From contig JAUZQU010000084.1 of the NCBI GenBank assembly GCA_030950835.1, positions 1 to 19,549 of the forward strand: 19,549 nt of DNA. The letters are read 5' to 3'. Numbering within the stretch: position 1 is the first letter of the stretch; each line of letters starts with the position of its first letter. Made by a program: the position numbers and the translations under genes. Shown in pieces: positions 1 through 7,269 of this stretch. The notes under the pieces were generated by a model, which made no database searches, was not told the origin of the DNA, and saw only the letters and a list, made by a program, of their open reading frames with translations. The DNA is from Mariprofundaceae bacterium. GTDB lineage: Bacteria > Pseudomonadota > Zetaproteobacteria > Mariprofundales > Mariprofundaceae.

Positions 1-335
1 CGGCAAGCTTGGCTTACCAATTTGGCTTGGAGTGGAATGCGGTGCGTTCGCGCTCATTTCGCTTTGTGGTGATTGATGAAGCATTCGGGCGCGGCTCGGA
101 TGAATCGGCTGAATATGGCTTGAAACTATTCGCGCAACTCAACTTACAATTGCTGATTGTTACACCGCTGCAAAAGATTCATATCATTGAACCGCATGTA
201 CAACATGTGGGATATGTGAGTAATGAGGGTGGCATAAGCTCGAAATTGCGCAACCTAAGCATTGAAACCTACCGTGAAGAAAAGCGTCAGCGTGAAGAAG
301 CTGTGGATGCTTTGCAGGATGAAGGAATGGAGTGA
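1..335 (+). CDS. jetC: JetC, Wadjet SMC-like ATPase (C-terminal fragment, 5' end outside window)
   Basis: Only the last ~110 codons are present, in frame from base 3; the gene starts before the window. The fragment carries the Walker B/D-loop region of an SMC/MukB-type ATPase, FRFVVIDEAFGRGSDES, followed by the H-loop-like stretch LLIVTPLQKIHIIEP. This is the usual C-terminal head of the Wadjet JetC (MksB-like) subunit. In Wadjet, JetA, JetB and JetC form a condensin-like complex that extrudes loops on plasmid DNA, which JetD then cleaves. The identification is strengthened by jetD at 1092-2288. The usual order is jetA-jetB-jetC-jetD; jetA and jetB are presumably just upstream. The TGA stop at 333-335 is 4 bases before the next gene, so the genes are almost certainly co-transcribed. 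The Walker A and signature motifs lie outside the window and cannot be checked. Confidence 0.85.
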   Translation, partial: ASLAYQFGLEWNAVRSRSFRFVVIDEAFGRGSDESAEYGLKLFAQLNLQLLIVTPLQKIHIIEPHVQHVGYVSNEGGISSKLRNLSIETYREEKRQREEAVDALQDEGME

Positions 336-339
336 TATT

Positions 340-651
340 GTGATTTTAGAAAAGAATGCGTTACGTGATCATATTCAGTTGGCAGCAAAAGAGCTTGATG
401 CTCAAGAAGCGTGGTTATTTGGTTCATATGCCTCTGATGAAGCGGGCAATGATTCCGATGTGGATGTGTTATTTGTTCTTGAAAGTAAATTGCCTAGACC
501 GAAAAGAATGGCCCAAGCCTATCGTGTGATGCGCTCATGGAAGGTGGCTAAAGATATTGTGGTTTATACACCTGAAGAGTTTGCACATTGGCGCAAAATT
601 GAAGGGAGCTTGTGTTATAATATTGTGCAGAAAGGGGTGCGTTATGTCTGA
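340..651 (+). CDS. mntA: MNT-type nucleotidyltransferase, MntA-like antitoxin
   Basis: A small (103-residue) minimal nucleotidyltransferase. It has the diagnostic GSX10DXD motif: Gly28-Ser29, ten residues, then Asp40-Val41-Asp42 (LFGSYASDEAGNDSDVDVLF), with both metal-binding aspartates intact. In the characterised MntA-HepT type VII systems the nucleotidyltransferase adds AMP groups to the HEPN toxin and silences it. The HEPN partner follows with an 8-base overlap. I chose the GTG at 340 because GGAG (329-332) lies 7 bases before it and it starts 4 bases after jetC. The alternative ATG at 319 (seven residues longer, overlapping jetC by 17 bases) lacks a correctly spaced ribosome site. The family call is firm; the antitoxin role is inferred from the pair. 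Its position between jetC and jetD is unusual. Confidence 0.86.
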   Translation: MILEKNALRDHIQLAAKELDAQEAWLFGSYASDEAGNDSDVDVLFVLESKLPRPKRMAQAYRVMRSWKVAKDIVVYTPEEFAHWRKIEGSLCYNIVQKGVRYV

Positions 652-1039
652 TCCTCTGGATCTGGTACAATCATGGAAAGTTAAAAGTGAACATGATTTG
701 AAGGCATGTAGGCAGTTATTGAATGTGGATGATCCACTGGTTGAAATTATTGCATTTCATGCGCAACAGGCTGTAGAAAAGGCATTGAAAGGCTCTCTCA
801 TCAGTCGCAAGTGTTTTAATTTTCCTAAAACCCATGATCTTGGGCGCTTACTTGATTTGGCAGAGGAATTTGAATCCGAGCTTTCAAATTTGGATGCAAT
901 TATTGAGCTGACACCGTATGCGGTTGAAATACGTTATCCTGAATCATTGGACTGGAGCAATGATATTGATGCCAATGCGTATGTGGTATTAGCTGAACAA
1001 AGTTGTAAGAAAATATGGTCATATATGGCAGTGGTTTAA
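644..1039 (+). CDS. hepT: HEPN-domain protein, HepT-like putative RNase toxin
   Basis: A 131-residue all-helical HEPN protein. Recognisable pieces are AFHAQQAVEKALKG (residues 37-50), PKTHDLGRLLDLAEEF (61-76) and the C-terminal TPYAVEIRYPE (90-100), matching the HEPN family paired with MNT nucleotidyltransferases. HepT toxins are RNases that stop growth when not neutralised. The ATG at 644 has AAAGGGG (631-637) ahead of it and overlaps the MNT stop by 8 bases, implying translational coupling. The canonical catalytic RX4-6H motif is not evident: the closest spacing is Arg55-X8-His64. Toxicity is therefore less certain than the family call, and it could be a degenerate or differently acting HEPN protein. 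It lies 52 bases before jetD on the same strand. Confidence 0.83.
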   Translation: MSDPLDLVQSWKVKSEHDLKACRQLLNVDDPLVEIIAFHAQQAVEKALKGSLISRKCFNFPKTHDLGRLLDLAEEFESELSNLDAIIELTPYAVEIRYPESLDWSNDIDANAYVVLAEQSCKKIWSYMAVV

Positions 1040-1091
1040 TTCATTCTATGAGGCTATGTAAGTCATTAAAACTATGCAGGGAAGCAGTGAC

Positions 1092-2288
1092 GTGAAGTGG
1101 ACAAGCCCTGATGATATAAAAGCTCAGCTTGAACGCAGTTGGTTGCGGGGTGATATATGCCGTGCTTCGGTAAGGGATACAGGGGACTTTCCGCTTAGTA
1201 TTGCCTTGCGCCAACCTTCGGCAAAGGTGATGTTGGATGATTTTTCCAATATGCAGGATTGGGTGAAGTTGATGCGAGCCTATGCTCAAAAAAAGCAGTT
1301 AAAACTCGCATATAAACCGTTTAATCATCGGTCTTTAGGGCAACAAGAGCTGCCTAGTCATCTGTTGTTGCAAGAGCCGCAGCAAGCTGCAAAACTGATC
1401 GCTAAGACGCAGTTATTGAAGACTTTTGCTCATTTGTACCAGAAAACAGGCAACTATGCGGATAGTTTGCAAGCTTGGGTCTTAAAACACCCGATAAAAA
1501 CATTGAATTTAGCCGCTCAATGGCAACAAATATTGGATTTATGTGTGTGGATGCAGGCCAACCCCCAGCCTAAAATTTATTTGCGGCAAGTAGATGTGGC
1601 TGGCGTGAATAGCAAGTTTATTGAGCAACATAAGAAGGTGCTGGCGGCATTATTTGATTTAATTTTACCCGTGTTTGCCATTGATGATGATTTTTCTGGT
1701 GCTGCAGGTTTTGCTCGCCGTTATGGTTTTTTGGATAAGCCGCTGATGTTAAGGGTGCGTCCTTTGGATGTTCATATCACATTATTAGCATGTTCGGGGC
1801 ATCAAGATGTGATGCTGGAAGCCAAGGCTTTGGCATCGATGCATAGCGATGTGCAAGCGCAGATTAAAACTGTGTTTGTGGTCGAAAATGAAATCAATTA
1901 TTTGTCTTTTCCTGATATGCCCAATGCATTGCTTGTTTTTGGTTCGGGCTATGGCTTTGAAGCCTTGAAACAAGTGAAATGGCTGGCGACACGACGCTGG
2001 TATTATTGGGGAGACTTGGATACGCATGGTTTTGCTATTTTAGAACAATTGCGCTGCACTTTTTCTCATGTTAGCTCATTTTTGATGGATAAAGCCACCT
2101 TTATGCGACATAAACATGCTTGGGGCAAAGAACCAAAGCAAGAAAAGAAAGACCTCATTCATTTAAGTGAAACAGAAAGTGAGATGTATGATATTTTGCG
2201 TTTTAATCATTTGGGTGAGGGATTGCGCTTGGAGCAAGAGCGCATTGCTTATACTAATCTATTGCAAGTATTAAAGGATATAAATTGA
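1092..2288 (+). CDS. jetD: JetD, Wadjet Toprim nuclease (DUF3322/DUF2220)
   Basis: A 398-residue JetD-like protein, near the expected family length. The N-terminal part matches the DUF3322 region, starting VKWTSPDDIKAQLERSW. The C-terminal part is a Toprim fold of DUF2220 type: VFVVENEINYLSFP supplies the acidic pair Glu265/Glu267, and YYWGDLDTHGF supplies Asp308-Leu-Asp310, the metal-binding DxD. All expected catalytic acids appear present, so the nuclease looks intact. JetD is the subunit that cuts plasmid DNA captured by JetABC. I chose GTG 1092 because AGGGA (1078-1082) precedes it by 9 bases and family members begin near the W-T-P/D motif. ATG 1074 is in frame (six residues longer) but has no spaced ribosome site. 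The TGA stop shares its final A with the ATG of the next gene. Confidence 0.86.
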   Translation: MKWTSPDDIKAQLERSWLRGDICRASVRDTGDFPLSIALRQPSAKVMLDDFSNMQDWVKLMRAYAQKKQLKLAYKPFNHRSLGQQELPSHLLLQEPQQAAKLIAKTQLLKTFAHLYQKTGNYADSLQAWVLKHPIKTLNLAAQWQQILDLCVWMQANPQPKIYLRQVDVAGVNSKFIEQHKKVLAALFDLILPVFAIDDDFSGAAGFARRYGFLDKPLMLRVRPLDVHITLLACSGHQDVMLEAKALASMHSDVQAQIKTVFVVENEINYLSFPDMPNALLVFGSGYGFEALKQVKWLATRRWYYWGDLDTHGFAILEQLRCTFSHVSSFLMDKATFMRHKHAWGKEPKQEKKDLIHLSETESEMYDILRFNHLGEGLRLEQERIAYTNLLQVLKDIN

Positions 2289-3565
2289 TGAAGAAATGTG
2301 TAGTGCTTGGTGTATTGGATAATGGTGAAGCGGGTTTAACAGCAGCGCAGCGCAAGACTTTGGCGCAGGCGGATGTGGTGATTGGTGGCTCGCGTGTGCT
2401 GAATTTGTTTGTCGATGTGTTTAAAGAAGGTGTAAAAACATGTGATTTAACTGGTCAGCTTAAAGAAGTTCCCGTTTGGATTGAAACAGGGTTGAGTAAG
2501 CAGCAAGCGGTTGTGGTTTTGGCTACTGGTGACCCACTTTGCCATGGTATTGCCAATTACTTGAAGAAAAAAGTGGGTTTATCGAAATTGGACATACGCC
2601 CTAATGTGTCTTCGTTGCAGCTTGCTTGTGCGCGTGTGGGTGTGCATTGGCAAGATGCTTATATTTGTTCGATTCATCATAAAGATGCAGGCGAGTGGGC
2701 AACAAAACCGAGCCAGCAACATGGTTTATACCCTTTAGTGAAAGCTTGCGTACAACATCGTAAAATCATTGTTTTTACTAGCCCAGAAAACAACCCAGCG
2801 CGTATTGCGCGTATGCTGATCGCTGAACATATGGCAGATGACTTTGAGATGACGGTTGCAGAAAACCTATTGCAAGATGCTGAACGCATTGTTGCAGATG
2901 TGCCCATTGCAGATTTGGCAACACAAGACTTTGCAGATTTAAACATGGTGATTTTAGAGCGCAAGAACAACGTGGAAAAAGCAGTGATGTTTGGCTTGCC
3001 CGATGCGAGTTTTCAACAACGTAAACCAGATAAAGGCTTGATTACCAAATGTGAAGTGCGTGCGGTTTCGTTGGCAATGATGCAGCTTAAAAGCAATAGT
3101 GTTGTCTGGGATATTGGAGCAGGTTCTGGTGCTGTGGGTTTGGAGGCGGCAAGGCTTTGCCCCAATGGCTGGGTGTATGCGATTGAGAAAAATGAGGCAG
3201 ACTTTCACATCGCCAAAAGCAATCAAATCAATATGGGTGTCCATCATTATACTTTAATACACGCCAAAGCCCCTGAAGCTATGGCGCAGTGGGAAAGTCC
3301 TGATGCGGTGTTCATTGGTGGCTCTGGTGGTGAGTTGACGGAGTTAATTCATTTGATTATATCGCGTTTGAATGCAGGCGGGCATTTGGTGATGAACTTT
3401 GTCACCCTTGAAAACTTAGCTACTGCTGTTGCTACCTTAAAAACATTAGACATCACTTGGCAAGTCAGCCAAATGCAAGTGTCGCGCAGCAAACCTATTT
3501 TACATATGCACCGCATGGCAGCGGAAAACCCTGTGTGGATTGTGCGGGTAGAACAAAACAGATAA
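2288..3565 (+). CDS. cobL: Precorrin-6Y C5,15-methyltransferase (decarboxylating), CbiE-CbiT fusion
   Basis: A 425-residue two-domain corrin-ring enzyme of CobL type. Residues 1-210 form the CbiE-like methyltransferase, with Gly81-Asp82-Pro83 in ATGDPLCHGIANYL and the family stretch PNVSSLQLACARVGVHWQDA. Residues ~235-425 form the CbiT-like domain, with LPDASFQQRKPDKGLITKCE and the SAM-binding glycine loop WDIGAGSGAVGLEAARL (Asp275 to Gly281). The fused enzyme methylates C5 and C15 and decarboxylates the C12 acetate side chain in cobalamin synthesis. The ATG at 2288 follows AAGGA (2274-2278) by 9 bases and overlaps the jetD stop by one base (TGATG), suggesting coupled translation. No other cobalamin gene is visible, so this is an isolated pathway member downstream of a defence operon. 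Whether the aerobic or anaerobic pathway is used cannot be told from this gene. Confidence 0.92.
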   Translation: MKKCVVLGVLDNGEAGLTAAQRKTLAQADVVIGGSRVLNLFVDVFKEGVKTCDLTGQLKEVPVWIETGLSKQQAVVVLATGDPLCHGIANYLKKKVGLSKLDIRPNVSSLQLACARVGVHWQDAYICSIHHKDAGEWATKPSQQHGLYPLVKACVQHRKIIVFTSPENNPARIARMLIAEHMADDFEMTVAENLLQDAERIVADVPIADLATQDFADLNMVILERKNNVEKAVMFGLPDASFQQRKPDKGLITKCEVRAVSLAMMQLKSNSVVWDIGAGSGAVGLEAARLCPNGWVYAIEKNEADFHIAKSNQINMGVHHYTLIHAKAPEAMAQWESPDAVFIGGSGGELTELIHLIISRLNAGGHLVMNFVTLENLATAVATLKTLDITWQVSQMQVSRSKPILHMHRMAAENPVWIVRVEQNR

Positions 3566-3709
3566 CCTGATCATCGTCGCTAAATTTGGGTGGTTAAAGT
3601 GTTTAGATGTACTCGGAATACCTATATCAGCCATGAATGATCCTATATGAAGTAGATTCAGTGCAAGCTGCATGTTTACTTGCGCATTGAAATATAGGAC
3701 ATTTCAAGC

Positions 3710-3738
3710 TTCATCTTTAGGTCATTTTGTGTTATACT
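3710..3738 (+). promoter_or_regulatory. Putative promoter of the hybrid histidine kinase
   Basis: A good -10 hexamer, TATACT at 3733-3738, lies 21 bases before the kinase ATG, giving a start of transcription near 3745. That leaves room for the GAGG ribosome site at 3751-3754. The -35 at 17-base spacing, TTCATC (3710-3715), is a weak match. The region 3566-3759 also holds an inverted pair TCCTATAT (3641-3648) / ATATAGGA (3692-3699) that could be an operator. No intrinsic terminator for the upstream operon was seen here. Confidence 0.4.
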
Positions 3739-3759
3739 TATAAACAGGGTGAGGAAATA

Positions 3760-5628
3760 ATGCTGACAAAACCAGAACATTTCAACATGCTTTACCAAGA
3801 GCAGCTGCTTTTGTTTATACAACTGCGCAAAACGGTACTGATTCCAGTGGTATTAACTGCTGTGGTTGCTTGGTCATTTTGGGATGACTTACCCCGTGAT
3901 ATGTTGTTGGTTTGGATGTTATCTATTGTGCTGGTGTTGTTGCTGCGTGTTGCTTTGGTGCCGCAAACGATCAACCACTTACCCGATACTTGGATTAGGC
4001 AACGTGTACAAAAAATATGGTGGGTGACCATACTTTACTGTGCTCTTTGGGGCTTGGGAAGCGCATGGTTCATGAGCATGTTGCCTTTTGAAAAACAAAT
4101 GGTGGTGATTGCTTTAATTGTGGGGATTACGGCCGTGGTATTGAATTATACCATGGAAAAGAAGAACGCTTTATGTGTTTATGTGCTGAATGTGCCGCTA
4201 TTGAGTTATTTACTTGTTCAGCAATCTCCCATTTATCTCGAAATTGCTGTGATGTTGGTATTATATTTACTGTTTATGTTGATTGTCATGCATGGGCAAC
4301 ATCGCCAGCTTGCACGTGCTATTTTAGTCCGTTTTGAAAACCAATCACTGCTGAATCAGTTGCATATGAAGATTCAGGATAAAGAAGTGATTGAACAACA
4401 ACTACTCAACAAAACGATAGAAGCAGAGTCCGCCAATCAAGCCAAAAGTGACTTTCTCGCTGTGGTCAGCCATGAAATGCGTACACCTATTCATGGTTTG
4501 ATTGGCATGCTTGATTTGTTGCATGGCGTGCGCATGAACAAAGAGGCTAGGGAAGATTTGAAAAGTGCGCGACGTGCTGCGCGTTCATTGCGCGATTTAG
4601 TGAATGATATTCTTGACTTATCGAAAGTGGAAGCAGGTTTTTTACAACTTAAGAATAAGGATTTTGCAGTGGAAGAATGTATCCATGATGCCGTTGTGCC
4701 TTGTATGTTGATGGCTGAGCAACAGGCAACGCAGGTATCGGTTGAATTTGAGCAAGTGCCTAGTGTGATGCATGCAGATCAAGGAAAATTGAAACAAGTC
4801 TTGCTGAATTTAGTCAGTAATGCGGTGAAATTCACGGCACAAGGTCGGGTGTTGATCAAAGTCAGCTGTGATAGTCCAGCATTGTCTGATAAACATGCAC
4901 AAAATATCCACTTTAGTGTGCAGGATACGGGTATAGGCATTGGGCAAGAAGATTTACAGCGTGTGTTTGAGCCGTTTGTGCAGTTGGATGGTTTTATGGA
5001 GCGTAACTTTGACGGCACAGGTTTAGGTGCGGGTATTGCGAAGTCCTTAGTCGAAGAAATGGGTGGGGAACTGCGGGTGAGCAGCCAACTTAACCAAGGT
5101 AGCACATTTGGTTTTACGTTACATTGCATGATGCAAGGTGAGTTGATTCAACGTACGGTGGTGATGATAGATGCCCAGCCTGCTTTTACTTTGGATGAGG
5201 TGGTTGAAAATGAGGCTGCCATTCAAAAGGCGGATATTACATCCAGTAGTGAGAAGGTATACCGAGTATTGGTGGCTGAAGATGATGCGATTAGCCGCAG
5301 AATTGCCTTGAAACGTTTAAAGCGGGTGGGTTTTGATGTGACTTTAGCTGAAGATGGCAAAGTGGCTTGGGATTTGTTGCAAGAACAGGTCTTTGATTTG
5401 GTTTTATTGGATTTGCGGATGCCATATTTAGATGGTATGACTGTTGCCCGCAATGTGCGTCAACAAGAGAATAAAAATAAAGAGACTATCATTATTGGTT
5501 TAAGCGCACATGCCTCCGATGAGGTGCGGCAACAATGTTTGGCTGTGGGTATGGATGATTTTTTGATGAAACCCTTGGAACCTCAGGAGATTGTGGCAAA
5601 AGTGGATGCGATGTTAGCCCGAGTGTGA
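3760..5628 (+). CDS. Six-transmembrane hybrid sensor histidine kinase with receiver domain
   Basis: A 622-residue membrane-bound hybrid kinase. Six hydrophobic segments lie at roughly residues 24-41, 48-67, 88-106, 113-131, 139-153 and 158-179, with little periplasmic sequence, so it probably senses within or at the membrane. A coiled linker leads to HisKA (SDFLAVVSHEMRTPIHGLIG, phosphorylated His238). The ATPase domain follows, with N box LLNLVSNAVKFT (~348-359), G1 box DTGIGIG (389-395), FEPFVQLDGF, and an atypical G2 box GTGLGAGI (~420). The receiver (~501-622) has the acidic pocket EDD, phospho-acceptor Asp551 in LVLLDLRMP, and conserved Lys604. There is no HPt domain, so phosphotransfer must use a separate partner. 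ATG 3760 is chosen over the earlier TTG because GAGG sits 5 bases upstream. The signal is unknown. The gene ends 15 bases inside the convergent polysaccharide operon; a regulatory link is only a suggestion. Confidence 0.92.
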   Translation: MLTKPEHFNMLYQEQLLLFIQLRKTVLIPVVLTAVVAWSFWDDLPRDMLLVWMLSIVLVLLLRVALVPQTINHLPDTWIRQRVQKIWWVTILYCALWGLGSAWFMSMLPFEKQMVVIALIVGITAVVLNYTMEKKNALCVYVLNVPLLSYLLVQQSPIYLEIAVMLVLYLLFMLIVMHGQHRQLARAILVRFENQSLLNQLHMKIQDKEVIEQQLLNKTIEAESANQAKSDFLAVVSHEMRTPIHGLIGMLDLLHGVRMNKEAREDLKSARRAARSLRDLVNDILDLSKVEAGFLQLKNKDFAVEECIHDAVVPCMLMAEQQATQVSVEFEQVPSVMHADQGKLKQVLLNLVSNAVKFTAQGRVLIKVSCDSPALSDKHAQNIHFSVQDTGIGIGQEDLQRVFEPFVQLDGFMERNFDGTGLGAGIAKSLVEEMGGELRVSSQLNQGSTFGFTLHCMMQGELIQRTVVMIDAQPAFTLDEVVENEAAIQKADITSSSEKVYRVLVAEDDAISRRIALKRLKRVGFDVTLAEDGKVAWDLLQEQVFDLVLLDLRMPYLDGMTVARNVRQQENKNKETIIIGLSAHASDEVRQQCLAVGMDDFLMKPLEPQEIVAKVDAMLARV

Positions 5629-7017
5629 GGTTGATGGGGGTGAACTTGATGTTGTAGTTGCGGATCTGCTGCTGTTGGATTTTTGTTGTTCAAGCAAACG
5701 CATAGCGAAGACTAAACCCAGTATAATCATGAACGGCTCCATAATACGCACGATGATGAAGGTGTTGGCACCAAGCGCATGTACCAATAAACCACCGTAG
5801 CCGCAAAATGCACCCAAAGCCACGCCACGCATCAGTGGATCTTGCAGTTGATAGGCGCTTTGTTTTAACATAACCCAGACTCGCCGCAAGAACCAAATGA
5901 AAAAAATCAGCCCAACAATGCCTGTTTCAAGTAATACACGGGGGTATTGTGCATCTAAGAAGGCTCCTCCTGTAATACCTACACCTAAAATGGGGTTTTT
6001 CGGAAAATCTCTGTTGATAACATTGTCCCAAGAGCGTAAACGTTCGGTGGTGGAGGTATCGATGTTCAAGTTACCCACCTGCAACTGCCCTGATTGTTCA
6101 CTTTGATTGAAGGTGAACATGACCCTATCAATCACATTTTTGGGCAAAATGACAGGTGCAAGGATGATTCCACCCAAACAAAGGAAGACCAATAAGGCTT
6201 TTCTTTGGGCGTAGATTAAAAAACATATCAAAGCGGCAAACAGAGATAAATACGAACTTCGGGATTCGGTGAAAACAAAAGGAATCAATATCATCAACAG
6301 TAAACCAAACAACATGAAGCGTTTTTGTCTATCTTTTAAGTGGATAATGATACCCAAAATGATGCAGAACATAAACATCAAATAACCACCAAAAGTATTG
6401 GGTTCACCTTCTGCACCTTCAAAAGGTGCGGAGACACGCGCTCCAGAAGGGATTTGGCTCATGCCAATGATGGCGGCGAGTATACAGGTGATAATCATCA
6501 TGAATAAAAAACGTTTGATGATGGCTTCATTGTCTAAGTGGTTGACCACAATGTAAAACAACACGAAATATTCCAAATACTTAATGACAAAGAAGATACC
6601 ATATAAGCCTACATTTCCTGAAAAGTATCCAATCATGGTGGCTACGGCACAGGTCACCCAATATAAACCTGCGGCTTGGTTGATAGGGGTGTGACGTAAA
6701 ATATTTAACTCATTGCGGATGGCCATACGAAACATCCAAGTGAAACAAATCAAAGCCAACATGATGTCATCCAAACGGAAGGTAATACCTCGTGATTCTG
6801 TGGTGTTGACCAGACCTGCAGCAAGCTCGGCTTGACTTGCGCCGCCCATTGTAATTTCAGGGGATAATAAGGTGGATAAAATGAGGAAATATAGAGCAAG
6901 TTCTACGCTGGTGAAGGTGATCACGATAATCATGAGACCAGCAATGAGTAATATCGGGCCTTGTACCAATTCGGGTGATACAAGATAGGCAACATATAAC
7001 AATAAGGTTGTACACAC
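5614..7017 (-). CDS. O-antigen ligase / Wzy-like polysaccharide polymerase
   Basis: A 467-residue polytopic membrane protein with many hydrophobic helices. Its Wzy_C-type periplasmic loop contains TTERLRSWDNVINRDF and NPILGVGITGGAFLD, followed by RVLLETGIVGLIFFIWFLRR. This pattern fits O-antigen ligases and Wzy polymerases, which join lipid-linked repeat units at the periplasmic face. Its place as last gene of an export operon favours polymerase over ligase, but sequence alone does not decide. The C-terminus is a Ser/Thr-rich tail (about residues 446-467), partly encoded in the 15-base overlap with the convergent kinase. The GTG at 7017 is the first standard start codon, but it has no ribosome site and cuts into a hydrophobic segment. 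The same frame stays open upstream, and a CTG at 7071 follows AGGCGAG by 7 bases, so the true N-terminus may be 18 residues longer. Confidence 0.83.
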   Translation of the reverse strand: MCTTLLLYVAYLVSPELVQGPILLIAGLMIIVITFTSVELALYFLILSTLLSPEITMGGASQAELAAGLVNTTESRGITFRLDDIMLALICFTWMFRMAIRNELNILRHTPINQAAGLYWVTCAVATMIGYFSGNVGLYGIFFVIKYLEYFVLFYIVVNHLDNEAIIKRFLFMMIITCILAAIIGMSQIPSGARVSAPFEGAEGEPNTFGGYLMFMFCIILGIIIHLKDRQKRFMLFGLLLMILIPFVFTESRSSYLSLFAALICFLIYAQRKALLVFLCLGGIILAPVILPKNVIDRVMFTFNQSEQSGQLQVGNLNIDTSTTERLRSWDNVINRDFPKNPILGVGITGGAFLDAQYPRVLLETGIVGLIFFIWFLRRVWVMLKQSAYQLQDPLMRGVALGAFCGYGGLLVHALGANTFIIVRIMEPFMIILGLVFAMRLLEQQKSNSSRSATTTSSSPPSTSHSG

Positions 7018-7057
7018 GAAGGTGAGGAGAATCGTGGGCGGAATCGGGACGCGAATA

Positions 7058-7267
7058 TTACGAATGTTCAGTGTGAATCTCGCCTGAAAAAGAAGATGGC
7101 GCTCTGTCTAGGGGTCGATAATCTTTGTTGTAAGGTTGGTCGAAGCTTTGTTTGCATTCGTGAAATAAAGTCGCGCTGATGGCCATGAATATGGTTAAGA
7201 GAAGAATTGTCCAGAAACGCCGCTTACGTTGTTTACGTTTGATATAGGAATTAAGACTATTGCGCAT
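7058..7267 (-). CDS. Small single-pass membrane protein in polysaccharide operon, unknown function
   Basis: I do not recognise a family. The 69 residues start with a highly basic stretch (YIKRKQRKRRF), followed by one hydrophobic segment (about residues 19-34, WTILLLTIFMAISATL) and a polar tail of about 35 residues. This suggests an inside-N, outside-C topology. The ATG lies 2 bases after the tyrosine-kinase stop, and the gene overlaps the possible upstream start of the polymerase gene, so it sits in a tightly packed operon and is likely translated. Nothing suggests catalysis. An accessory role for the polymerase or the kinase complex is inference from position only. Confidence 0.62.
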   Translation of the reverse strand: MRNSLNSYIKRKQRKRRFWTILLLTIFMAISATLFHECKQSFDQPYNKDYRPLDRAPSSFSGEIHTEHS

Positions 7268-7269
7268 GA

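Noticed and set aside
1..3565. A CRISPR array, integrase or insertion sequence that would mark the Wadjet region as a recent mobile insertion.
   Set aside because: No repeats, transposase or integrase fragments, or attachment-site duplications were seen in this part of the window.
3661..3690. Hairpin GTGCAAG...CTTGCGC (3661-3687) as a terminator for the Wadjet-cobL operon.
   Set aside because: Only seven pairs with one G-U, an 11-base loop, and no following T-run.
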